DNA of 64,000 nt, taken from positions 39,664,674 through 39,728,673 of the forward strand of contig NC_063061.1 in the NCBI RefSeq assembly GCF_018812025.1. Direction: 5' to 3'. The notes under the pieces are model-generated. The model made no database searches. It was not told where the DNA came from and saw only the letters and a program-made list of their open reading frames with translations. Position 1 is the first letter of the stretch. Each line of letters opens with the position of its first letter. Below, piece by piece: positions 45,101 to 57,100 of this stretch. Position numbers and translations under genes: made by a program. The stretch comes from Megalobrama amblycephala (taxonomy: Eukaryota; Chordata; Actinopteri; Cypriniformes; Xenocyprididae).

Positions 45101-45160
45101 CAGGTCTTCATCTGCTGGTATCTGAACTCTGTGTTGTTCTACAGGCTCGTCTGGATCACA

Positions 45161-45476
45161 TTATACTAGAAATCACAAATATACATCAGATTATTGTCAT
45201 ACACATTGTTTTGAATTTATGGGATTATGTTCTCAATTTAAAACAAACTAAAATGTGATGAATTATGAGTTTCATAATGATCAAACACTCACAGTTTGGC
45301 TTTTTCTCCATACTCTCACATCTCTCAACTCTCTGTCTTCTTCTCTCTTGTGATCTGCTGGTTTGTGTCTCATTTCTGGCCTCAGTTTCTCTCTCTGTCT
45401 TCTTGTTTTCTGCTGCTCTGTGATTTCTGAGGCTCCAGCAGTTTTCTGGATGTGTGATTTTCTTTCTCCACTCCAT
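45161..45476 (-). CDS. Gene-family copy II, coding exons (hypothetical)
   Basis: The exon 45482-45293 follows a TTGAACAG acceptor, opens with ATG at 45476, and is very rich in Arg, Glu and Lys (probably helical or coiled). It ends ...EKKPN plus T at a GTGAGT donor, the same end and phase as copies I, III and IV. The next exon (acceptor TTTCTAG, start 45165) is homologous (DPDEPVEQ) but here gives Leu and then TAA, so the product would stop at about 62 residues. A first untranslated exon and TATA box are seen upstream (47017-47083). Function unknown. Confidence 0.4.
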
Positions 45477-45954
45477 CTCAATCTGTTCAATCACACACAG
45501 AGTTTAATTATAGTGATATAACATCATATCACGCAGGGGTGTATAATTTAGTTCTGTCATGACATCTCTCTGAGTGTTTGGCATGGTAATATGTAACAGT
45601 GTTGATATGTTTGGTCTAGGTGGAATCAGCTGTGCCTATAGATATTGATGTGATTACGAACAGGTTGAGTTAAAGGAACACAATCAAATTAAGTTTGGAT
45701 GTACAGAATTCTCTGTTCTGTTCTCATATGGAGTGAGAATTACAAATGATCCGTGTTTCTCCTCCCTTTAAACCCGTTTGAATTTGGAGAATCAGGTGGA
45801 GAGGGAGAGCAGCATAAACCAGTTGAATAATAATTGTTTGGGTTTGGTTTATCAAGTTAGGACAGGTGAAGTAATGCTTCAGAGACGCTCTGAGTGTAGA
45901 TTCCTTTACTATATATGCAGTACAGTAACATACAGTAAAAACACTGATTACATC

Positions 45955-46110
45955 AAGTCAAGTCACCTTAATTTATATAGCACTTTTTACAATGCAGATT
46001 GTGTCAAAGCAGCTTTACATTGATAACTGGTATATAATTTTGGCTGCACAGCAGCTCTTAAAGAATAGTGTCAATGCAGGCAGATCAAAGCACTGTTGAA
46101 TATCAAATGT
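45955..46110 (+). repeat. Dispersed repeat R, short copy
   Basis: Same start as at 32855 (GTCACCTTAATTTATATAGC) through TGTTGAATATCAAATGTC. Sits in the first intron of copy II. Confidence 0.75.
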
Positions 46111-47016
46111 CAAGAGATTACATCATTACATCAATGATTACTGTAAACGATTCAGATCAGATTCATTCAGAAAAACATGTACTGTGATCATGAAATCCAA
46201 ATACTGAAAGAACACAAACATCTGATTATAATTCCTGTAGCTAAAACAGCGTATCACGGGTTTATTTGCATGAACAGATTCATAAATCAGTGTCTTTGAA
46301 TGGAAACATCTGCCAAATGCAAACAGCTGTGAATATAAATTCACATAAACCTTACAGAATCTGCTAAATGTGAATATTTCTAACAAAATAAAAGGGATCA
46401 TAAAACGTTGCTTTTTATTCAGTTTTGCCCTGAATAAGAATCACATAACAGAAGTTTATATAGTAAGAAAATAGGCAAAATATGTAAATTATGAGCACAA
46501 GTGTTAGTGTAAATGATTATTTAACTATAGAGTTTATGTATAATGTTACTAATAATGCAAATGAGGCTCTATAAAGAGTGAATGAAAACGTATAGTTTAG
46601 AATTGATTTACACATTCAGACACAGAGAAGATGAAACACTGTTGATGATGAAATATAATCTTAAACATCATATTCAGTGATTTGTCTCTATTAATGGAGT
46701 TTTGTCTGACTCTACATTTTCTGTTTTATTTTATTGTACCTTTTTGTTCATCATTTTCTCTTTCTCTCTCGTCATATGTTTAATTATTCTGCAGTTTGTG
46801 ATTCTCCACATGTTCATTTCTCAGACATTTTGTCTTTGGTTTATCTGTTCAAAATATACAGTGGATCAATTTAGAGTGAATTTAAAATCATTGATAATTG
46901 TTATGCAGCACATGTTTATATTTCAGTTTTACTGTAATAGAGACATTAATGTCTGGATTTAAATAAATGTAAAAAATCTCTTTACAGAACAATTAAAGAT
47001 GAGGTGTTTTAATTAC

Positions 47017-47083
47017 CTTGTGATGAGCTGAACAGAGGAAACATCAGTGCAGCTCTGAGATCAGAAACTTCAGCTTTTATACG
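47017..47083 (-). promoter_or_regulatory. TATA box and untranslated first exon of copy II
   Basis: Minus strand CCGTATAAAAGC (47083-47072) is a good TATA box. About 30 bases on, a GCAC-rich stretch leads to CATCACAAG and a donor GTAATT (exon end 47017). The end CTCATCA(CA)AG/GTAA.TAAAAC is shared with copy III at 61164, which supports homologous first exons. Confidence 0.5.
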
Positions 47084-47411
47084 GTACTTTGAACGACATG
47101 CAATATACACCGTGGCTCTCCTCCTCCTACACATAGACTCCTCCTCCTCCTCCTCATGTCTCCACCTCTGTCTCCTACACATATACCAGACCTATCCCTT
47201 CTAACCTTTACCTCCGTGCTGCAGGCGCGAGCTGCACAAGTACAATAGACACATGGAACAACGGTCACGTTCGACAAAGCATAAAAGAAAATACATAGGC
47301 GAGGCGAGCAACTTGAGTCCTCCCAACGAGATTTACCCTGATTTCAAGGGTAGAATAAAAGGTAAAGTATACCTCACTTTGCAGAATACACACAGAGAGA
47401 TAAAAAGAGGC

Positions 47412-48020
47412 AATTTTTTTTTTTTTTTTTTTTTCAGGGAGTAACCATGATTTCTTCCAGTGAATTTCCATCTAGGGGATTATACATTGTTACATTTTTA
47501 TCAAGAAGACAAACACCATCCAATAAAAGTTTGGGCATAATTGATTTTCTTTTATTAAAGCAAAGGTTTATTATAAATAAATGCACATAACTTGGAGACA
47601 AATCTTTGATAACAGAACAGAAAGCTCGAGCTGGCAGATGAAGATATACAAATTCATAAATTCTTCATACTCTATCATTATTAAATATCAAAAACAAAAA
47701 CCTCTGTCATACCACTTTGTTAATAAAAAGTATTTTCCCATGAATTAAAATATTCAAATTGATCAAAAAGAATTTCTTTCTTTAGACAGAGAAATCGAGA
47801 TCATTTAGAAAGAGAGAAACTGCATTTTAAAAGAAAATCTAAACCACCTAATATGGCATTGGGGATTTATTGAATCATTACAGACAGAGACATGTTTTAG
47901 CCAGTTAATGGTAGATGAACTAACTAATTCTTTGAAATCCAGAACTTCCAGGCCACAATAATCAGGGCCGACCCCACTTCACACTCACAATTAAACTATT
48001 TTTAGGATTTTTGTTCTGTT
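47412..48020 (-). pseudogene. L1-like LINE, 3' end only
   Basis: Minus-strand pieces resemble the C-terminal end of L1-type second reading frames (IIVALEVLDFKELV...INWLKH near 47940-47900, then KWYDRGF and YEEFMNLY-like words near 47710-47660). The T run at 47413-47434 is the A tail of this minus-strand copy. Stops and frame changes throughout. A 5'-truncated, old insertion. Confidence 0.55.
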
Positions 48021-48035
48021 TTTAAAACAATTCAC

Positions 48036-48139
<104 letters not shown>

Positions 48140-49070
48140 CACTAACCAGGCCTAACTTAAAAAAAAACAAAAACTATTAGGCTACAAAATTTGGAAAAAT
48201 CACATTACAAAAATAAAACAACATAAATATTAGATTAGATAAATAAAACAGCATTTAACAAATATTTTTAACATTTGTTAGTGAATTTAATATTTTCATT
48301 TTTATGAGCTTGGGAAGCCTACTGTACAGAAATTTCAACTTTTTCAACTTGTAACTATTTTTAATTATTATTTTGCATTTTAGACTCATTTTAAGCACTA
48401 AGTAAGTTGCAAGTGTATTATTATTTATTTATTCGTGTTCTTTCACCACTTGATAAGACGTTTGTGGAAATTGCTGTGTTGGGACTGGAGACGTTTAAAC
48501 TGTCCAAAACAAACACCCTGTTGAAGCCTGTTATAAAACACACAACCGTAATACTTTAATTTAAAATGAATAGTTAGTATGTTTCTACCTTGAAAGTCGA
48601 AACAGATAACGATGTTTCTTTTGATAATTGATTATAATGGTGCTCTGCTCTGGTCCAGGTCTGGCGCGCGTCCCATTGTGCATACTCTCCACCCTATATC
48701 TGCCCTAAATAGTATTGAAAATTACTAATGTCACATACTATTTAGGATGGATAGTATGCACATTGGGACGTAGCCCAAGTTTAGCAGTGTCAGTGGAGCT
48801 GCACAGCCCCCTCTGTTGGTGAATATAATCACTACACGATTACTCTGATAACCTACCTTGGTCGGGCTTTTTTTCAATGTATGGAGGGAAAATTGGTGCT
48901 GGAATGAAATCAGGAATCGAGAATGATGATGATCTTAATTTTCTGTCTGGCTTTACTGAACCCCTGCCAAAGAAAAATACATTCAATTATTTTAAAAGCA
49001 TCAATGCTCATTGCATTTGTCCCTAAAAAATATTTTAAAATGTGTCAATACAAATTAACACAATAGAAAT

Positions 49071-49499
49071 ATGTGACCCTGGAGCACAAAACCAGTCATA
49101 AGTCGCACGGGTATATTTGTAGCAATAGCCAACAATACATTGTATGGGTAAAAATTGTCGATTTTTCTTTTATGACAAAAATCATTAGGATGTTAAGTAA
49201 AGATCATGTTCCGTGAAGATATTTTGTAAATTTCCTACCATAAATATATCAAAAATGTATTTTTGTGAGTGGATATGCATTGCTAAGGACTTCATTTGGA
49301 GAACTTTAAAGGTGATTTTCTCAATATTTTGATTTTTTTGCACCCTCAGATTCCATATTTTCAAATAGTTGTATCTCAGCCAAATATTGTCCTATCCTAA
49401 CAAACCATGGAAAGCTTATTTATTCAGCTTTCAGATGATGTATAAATCTCAGTTTCAAAAAATTGACCCTTATGACTGGTTTTGTGGTCAAGGGTCACA
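49071..49499. mobile_element. MITE with TGTGACCCTGGA ends
   Basis: Left TGTGACCCTGGAGCACAAAA is inverted at the right (TTTTGTGGTCAAGGGTCACA). The flanks AATA/AATA may be the target duplication. 429 bp, non-coding. I recall the ends as those of an abundant cyprinid MITE. Confidence 0.75.
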
Positions 49500-49734
49500 A
49501 ATAAATGAATCAATAAAGAAATAATCAACTCAGTAATTAACTCAAATGAGTAAAAAATGTAAAACAAATATATAAATGTTTTATATAAAGAGTGAATAGC
49601 ATCTAATTTGTATTATTTCATAAGTAAAGCATTATGGTAAAAGATTTTGCAGAGGAGACATAATAAAACAAATTCCATGTGGTTAACACTTTATTTAAGA
49701 TGCAATCATAATCATATGCATTCATGTTACACAA

Positions 49735-49925
49735 TTTTGTACCCTTTTTGAAGGGTCAATTTTTGTACTGTTAAATAAAGGTACAAAGTTGTCACCAAAG
49801 GTACAAAACTGGTCTCTTAAGGTACAAATCACAAGGGTACAAATTTGTACCCTTGAGGGTACAGCCCCAGTGACAAACCATTGTACCCCTAAAGGTACAA
49901 TTATGTACTTTATTTTCTGAGTGTT
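49735..49925 (+). repeat. GGTACAAA-rich repeat, copy 1
   Basis: At least eight GGTACA or GTACCC words, including the palindrome GGGTACAAATTTGTACCC. Ends TTTATTTTCTGAGTGTT. Confidence 0.75.
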
Positions 49926-50429
49926 AATTAAAATAAAAACCGCATGATAAGTCTAAAACAAGTAGACAAATGTTAAGTAGATTAAACAGAGCATGTGACT
50001 GACTCTGAAGGTGATTGACCCCTAATGTATTTCTACAGATTTTGATATTATAATAATACTAATTATTATTATTAACAGTTAAGTTCTTTTTGAGAATTAA
50101 CAGAGGTTTGATTGGAAATATTTGGTTACCATTATGGTGATCAGTGCTTCCTTTAGTTGGGCAGTTGCTCTTGGTCTCTATGTTAAGATTATGTTAAACA
50201 CTTTGTAACTGTATTTACAAAAACATATAATTTTATACAAATAAGACATCAGATAAGAGCAGTCTGGTGATAGGGTTTACACCATAAATAATAAAATCTA
50301 ATCCCATCACTGACTGAAAGTGGTTGTTCATTCATTATTAAGTTATTTTAACAACAGTACTTTCATGCAACAGGTCAGGCATTTTGAATTAAAATCTTAA
50401 ACACACTGGGAGAAAAGAAAAATTTTGTC

Positions 50430-50582
50430 AATTTTGAACCCTCTTTGAAAGGTCAATTTTTGTACTGTTAAATAAAGGTACAAAACGGATCTCTTAAGGT
50501 ACAAATCACAAGGGTACAAAAACTGTACCCTTCAGGGTATAGCCCCAGTGACAAGCCATTGGACTTTATTTTCTGAGAGTGA
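50430..50582 (+). repeat. GGTACAAA-rich repeat, copy 2
   Basis: Shorter relative of the repeat 700 bp upstream, in the same orientation. The two share TCAATTTTTGTACTGTTAAA. From 50583 to 51364 no gene is seen. Confidence 0.75.
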
Positions 50583-51369
50583 TTAGGTTTACTGTGTGTC
50601 AACAGATTTGTCTCGGTATATCAATAAATGTTTGCACCCAAACACCGCAATCACAAAAATCAAGCACAAAAGTAGAATTATGCAAAATCACATCGTCAAA
50701 GTGCAAAGAAGAGTTTCTTATCGTCTCCGTAAGGATTATAATTCAGATCTCCTAAGTCTATGAAATGTGACACTGGAATATTTGGTGGGGAAGGCCAGAG
50801 ACGAGTCTTGTATTATTACAAATAAGAGTCCAAATGATTCCTTACTGAGATCTTTACAAGTTTGTGCAGCCACTACTGGTCACACACATTCACATCTACC
50901 ATGCCTTTATATTGGACAGATTTTATAAAGGCTGGAAAAATGAGTTGTTCTGAAAAGCCATCGATTGGTCGAGTCACTACAGAATATTTCTAGCATGAAA
51001 CAGAATTAGGGCATTATATTAATCAAATATATACATTAATGTAGTTATCATTTTAATATGCAGAAGATTACCAAGAGTTTAACTCTGTCCACTAGATGGC
51101 GCCGCTAGATTTACTCAAAGTCTTTTAGTTTCAGGATCAGAAACAGTGAAGAGAAACTGAAGATGAATGAGGATCATCATGAAGCACATTTAATGTGTCT
51201 TTGAATTGTATTGATGATAGTGACGACAGAAAATAAGGTCATAGTAAGAAAGAAAGAAGTTAGGACATTGTCAGTTATAAATGATGAAATCCTGTCAAAG
51301 GTCAAATAAAAAAAAAAAAGGAAAATGATTTTAGCCTTGACTATATGTAAAATATAAAGTCATTTTTTT

Positions 51370-51840
51370 TTTTCTAATATTTAACTCATAAAATCTGGTC
51401 TGAACACAATAATTGGCGAAACACAAAATGGATTTATGTAAAATAGACACAAGAGCTCCAATATAAGATCAATACTCGACCTCATTGATTATTCAGAGAA
51501 TATTGATTCAGACGCTATTATAATGCTTTTGGATTTTTTAAACATTTAAACCATCAAAGCATTAATTTTAGTTTAAATGCCTTGGTGTTTTTGGTTTCAG
51601 AAATAAATGTATTAACATAAGAATTAATATCATTATAAAGCTTTCTTAAGTTTTGGTTATCTTGCAAACTACTAAAAAGTTTTAATTGTGACAGAGGAGT
51701 GCGACAAGGATGCCCCATTTCCCCGTTTCTATTTATTTTAGCCACTAAATATTTTACAAAATCCTTTTTGAAAGGTATTTCTATATTTGGTAAAGAGTAG
51801 ACCAAAGAGAAGACCATGCTTCAATTTTTGACGCCTCGGG
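51370..51840 (+). pseudogene. L1-like LINE reverse-transcriptase relic
   Basis: Plus-strand fragments in changing frames: a TQNGFM-like word (near 51420), RSILDLIDYSENIDSDAIIM (about 51460-51520), LLDF near 51525, and CDRGVRQGCPISPFLFILAT (about 51687-51746), the thumb-side motif typical of non-LTR reverse transcriptases. Stops at several points and at least two frame changes. Opposite orientation to the L1-like piece at 47.4 kb, so it is an independent copy. Confidence 0.75.
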
Positions 51841-52991
51841 AGTGAGAACGGGTTGTGAGTTCAGCTCACAGGATCTTCAGACAAGCTGCACAAAAGTTAT
51901 CAAACAGGTTTCTGATTGCCATAACTAGGATTTCATACATTTGTGTTGTGCTTTGTTGCTTCAGCTATATCTTTAACTGTGAATCTTTTAATTTAGTGTT
52001 AAATATATTTAGACTTTAGAGGAAGTTTCTGCAGTAGATGTGTGGAGGAGTTTGTGTGTTCCTGTCGGATCTTGTCCAAGAATTTCACAGTTCATGACAG
52101 TCGTTTTCCTTCATCTTTATTATGATTGGAATGAAATCAGAAGCACTTCAGAACATCTTACAGAAATAATGTCTTAAAGCAGAGGTTTTCAAACTGGTGT
52201 CCAGTGTCAAGAAGATGCTAAAGGTTGAACATCTCAGATTTCAGAGAGAAATGATGTCATTTCTTTATTCACAACCACAGATGTTTATATTTTAGGAAGG
52301 TGTTTCTTCACAAGAAGATCATCATATTTAAGATCTGTAGCTTCAAAATTACCAAGTTTATAAATACTTAAACAACTCTAACGGAGACACAGTGATGACA
52401 TCAGAGATTACTATAAAACTATCAAATTCAGAAAAACATGAACTATATTTACAAATACTTTCATACATATTCATTGCCAGAAAGAACGGAACTGTTAACT
52501 TGTATTAATGTACATTCACTAATGAATACTGTACTATTAAATCATTTAATATCTTTAAAAATATACAAAACCAAATCAAATGAAATCATAACTATAGAAG
52601 TGATTTAAATATGAAAACAGTACAGATGTGATCAAACACTGAACATGAAGACACTTGAAGAAACATTTAAATTTACACTTGCAGTGAAAAAAAAAAACAG
52701 TTTAGTCTTTGACCGCGTGATAAATCAAAGAATAATCTATATCGCAATATTGCATTTATGAAATTACAAAAGCTGCAATTTAAATATATACACTTCATTC
52801 ATCTTTGTTTTTCATAAACACTTATTCTCACAGCTGACTTCTCATACATCTTCTTCTTCTTTTTCTTCTTCTTCATCTTTTCTTTCTTCATCTTCATCAA
52901 TGGCTACTTTCCATGCATACAAAAGAAGAGAATGAGAACTGTGTCAACATGTTAAAGAAAATGGTGTCAGTATCCATCTGAAGTAAATTCA

Positions 52992-53411
52992 TGTCACGGT
53001 TCATGGATTCACTGACCAGCCCTCGTGTTATGTTGTGTGTGGGCATGAATGACTGTGTGTGGGTGTGTCCTCGTTACGACTGATTGTGATCTGTTGTCAG
53101 CTGTGTCTTGTTCCAGCGTGCTATTTAATGTGTGTGCCAACGTGTCGTGTTTGTCAGATCCTTGCAGGCTGTCCTGTTGTGTTCACTTCTCCTCGGACTC
53201 TGGATTCTCTGGACTGTTCGTGTTTACCCTGCTTTTTGGGTTGGATTATCCTTCGGCATCCGATACTCATTGCAGCTCTGCGTCACCCAGCACACCACCT
53301 GCACTACATCGCCTGCCTGCGTTCTCTTGCTTATTGTTCAGTGTTAATCTGTCAATAAATCTGTGTTTAATCGCGTTTGGATCTTCTGTCCTTTTGTTAC
53401 GTTACCTGACA
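52992..53411 (+). repeat. Probable solo LTR
   Basis: About 420 bp from TGTCACGG to CCTGACA, with an AATAAA at 53354-53359 near the 3' end. The body is T/C-rich and GC-richer than the surroundings. No gag or pol is adjacent and no second LTR lies in the window, so it is a solo LTR from recombination. Flanks ATTCA/ATTGT do not form a clean duplication. Confidence 0.6.
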
Positions 53412-54150
53412 ATTGTCATGAAACATAAAATTCTATAACTTTCAAGTTCCTTTTTAAAACTGTTTTCACTTCAGCAATAATCTGCATTGTGTCGTCTTTA
53501 AAAAGAGACCAAACTTCAGTCTGTGCTTCAAAACATTCTAGATTTATGACAGTTTAAGCTGGAAATTTCATTTGTCTATGCTGCAAAAGAGAATAAATGG
53601 ATTATAACTACTGCATAAATATAATTTAGTACCATAAAATCCCTTAAAAATACAAAATATTAAATAAAAAATATTGATTAATAAATATTAATTAAAAAAC
53701 AAAAATATAGTACATTCATTTGATTGAAAAAAAAAATCATTTTTGACTGACACGTGAAGAGCACCAGGGTTAAAATAAATAAAAGTACATTATGATTGAT
53801 TTCATACTCAGTTTTAGAGGTAAACATTGCTGTCTGATCCAATAATGTGAAACACATCAGAATTTCTGCCAAAGTAAAACCATGATGGTTCATCATGTGA
53901 AAATGAATAACCAAGATATTATTATTAGTACTACAATAGTGCAGTATTGTCATTATACAGTTGTATAAAATAATTATTTTTATTAAACATTTGACTTCTA
54001 TCAAATCACACTTTTTATTTTTATAGAATAAGTGCACATTATTATTATTATTTTTGCTGCTTTCTAAGAAGAGACAAACAGAAGTGTCAGTGTTTCTGCA
54101 TCAGTTCAGATCTATCTATTAATTCTGTGTATAATCAGTCAGTGTCTCAC

Positions 54151-57100
54151 CTCGTCTGTGAGTGTCTCTTTGAAACATCAGACTGAATCTCTACAGCTCC
54201 ATCTGGATCATGAGAAACTACTAATTAAAAACACAAATATATTATTTTCATGCAGTTATAGTGGATGAATGTTACAGTTCAGAATAAATTTTACTGTAAA
54301 TCAAGAAATCTCAGGCAGAGAATGATCAATGATAGGAGAGACGGGGACAAATGTAACAAAATTTGGTCATGTCGTCATTACTCAAAAACCTGAAATATTT
54401 TAATACAATTTTTATGTCAGTAATGTGTATCTGTTCTACTTGTTAACAGTCACCAAATGTTTTTACAAGCAATGTTAGAGTTATAATATTGACTGAAACA
54501 TTAAAAGTCCAATGTTACATCTGTAACAACACATGTAAAACCTTCACATAAATACAGAGGACCACAATAAACTCCAGAGAATATGGATATAGTTAAAACT
54601 ATTTAATATCCATTACATCTGGATCGCCAGATTGAGAGGCAAAAACTTTAACCTCTGGACTATATGTCACAGACACACCAGGCTCCAGCACCATCCAATC
54701 ACAGCGCGCACCCTCTCCCGAATACTAATCACCGCCACCTGCACCTCATCATCTCCATCATCACCAGCACTTTAAAAGACACTCACACACACAGTCACTT
54801 TGTTTGGTCTCGTTTACATTAAGGTTACTTACCTCCATGCTTACCTCAAGGACTCCTGTTGATACTTACCTGTCTCCTGTGTCTCTGAACTCTCTCCTGT
54901 GTTCCTGTGCTGTGTGTGTGTGTCATCTGCCAGCTACTTCTCCAGATCGTCTTCTCCGTCAACTTGCAAGTTACAAGGACAGTATCATTCACCAATTCAC
55001 CTGCACTTTGCATCTCAACCATTGCTTACTCACCTTACTGCACTGTTACCTCTGCTTGTGTTCAAATAAAGACCACCTTCTGCTGTATTCCGTCTCCAAC
55101 TGGTACATATTGTAACAGAAGACCGGACCTTAACAGCGGAACACAAGTATGAGCCACTCCGACCCTTTCCAGGATTTGGTGGATGCCTTTCGTCGCACTT
55201 TCCATGTGCAACCGCCACCACCAATGCCAACACCAGCTCCAGCAACGGCCATCGCTTCCGCATCCACCGTCACCATTTCTTCACTGCCCGTTTACGCCAG
55301 TCCCATGGCCAAACCGGCGCCCTACTCTGGTTCAGCGGAGGACTGCAATGGATTCCTCCTGCAATGTTCCCTGACCCTGGAGATGCAACCGCACTTGTTC
55401 CCAACGGATTACTCCAAGGTAGTGTTTCTCATCTCTCAACTTTCAGGAAGAGCTCTCCAATGGGCCGATTCCATCTGGTCCCAAAATAACCCAGTGACGC
55501 AAACATATTCTGGCTTCGTTGAACTTCCGGGAAGTGTTTGGAAAACCATCCTGGGACTCGTCAATCGGTGAGAAACTATACAATTTGAAGCAAGGAAAAA
55601 TGTCTGTTAATGAATATGCTCTTCAATTCAGAACTCTCGCTGCTAGAAGTGGATGGAACGAGCAAGCGCTACTGACATCATATCGCCAGGGACTAGATCC
55701 TCGAGTGCGCTTGCATCTCGCTGCATATGAGGACACCATCGGCCTCGAATGCTTCATCCAGCTGTCAATCCGCTTCGGCACTCGTATGCAGTCGTGTCTT
55801 GAAGAGCACCAGGGTCAGCCACAGCTCAACACCTTCCTCTGCCGACCAGAATCCGTCAGCACCCCAGAACCAGCCAACGAACCCATGCAACTTGAATCAA
55901 CACGACTGACCCCTGCAGAGAGAAACAGATGGCTGACCCAGAATCTTTGTTTGTATTGCGGATCCCCGGGGCATGTACTCTCCTCATGCCCAACACGTCC
56001 TCCACGTCCTATGGTGAGTGCCCACATCTCTAATCTCCAGACGCATAAACTACTCACCACTACCGTAACACTTACTGCTGCCGATATTTCTCTTCCAGTA
56101 TCCGCCCTCCTTGATTCTGGGTCAGCGGAAAACTTCATTTCTGGCGCCCTCTGCCGTCAGCTCGGTATCAAGACCAAGAACACGCCGTCAACCTAGCAGA
56201 TCCACTCAATAACAGGCAAACCTGTGAGTAGAAGACATGTCAGCCGGATGACGGTACCTGTTCAACTACAAATTGGCGTGCTGCATGTTGAAGATATCCA
56301 AATGCTGGTTCTGGAGGGTTCCACCACTGACGTGATCCTAGGGTGCCCATGGTTGCAGCAACACAACCCCATCCTCTCTTGGAAGACGGGAGAAGTCCTG
56401 AAGTGGGGTCCTGTTTTCCAAACTGTTTCTCCATGTTACCTGTTCCCAAGTCTCCAAGCTCCAAGTCTCTACCTCTCTGTGCCACATCCATTGAGAGTCC
56501 CCTCGAGAAACGTTCTGTGGACATTCCGTCATGCTACGCCCCCTTCAGTGATGTTTTCTGCCCCAAGAGAGCCTCCAAGCTGCCTCCACACTGGCCATGG
56601 GATTGTGCCATCAACCTGCTTCTGGGTGCGTCCGTGCCAAGGGGTAAGATCTACCCATTATCCATCCCGGAGGAGAAGGCCATGGTGGATTACATCGAGG
56701 AGGCGCTGACTCAGGGATACATCAGACCATCAACTTCCCCTGCTGCTTCAAGCTTCTTCTTCGTGGCTAAAAAGGACGGAGGCTTGCGGCCATGCATTGA
56801 CTACCGGGCTCTCAACTCTGTCACTGTCAAGTTCAGGTACCCCCTTCCTCTTGTCCCAGCGGCCCTGGAACATCTCCGTGGTGCCACTGTGTTCACCAAG
56901 TTGGACCTCCGCAGCGCGTATAACCACATCCGGATACGCGAGGGGGACGAGTGGAAGACCGCCTTCGTCATGCCCGCCGGCCACTACGAATACCTCGTGA
57001 TGCCGTATGGTCTGGTCAACGCCCCCTCCGTATTCCGGGACTTCATACACGAGGTGCTCCGGGAGTTCCTCCACAAGTTCGTGCTGGTATACATTGATGA

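Noticed and set aside
52846..52905. Acidic stretch as the last exon of gene-family copy III
   Set aside because: The acceptor is weak and the reading phase does not fit the donor at 54151.
53049..53438. A 129-codon plus-strand frame
   Set aside because: It lies within the probable solo LTR, and several overlapping frames are open there because of T/C-rich composition.
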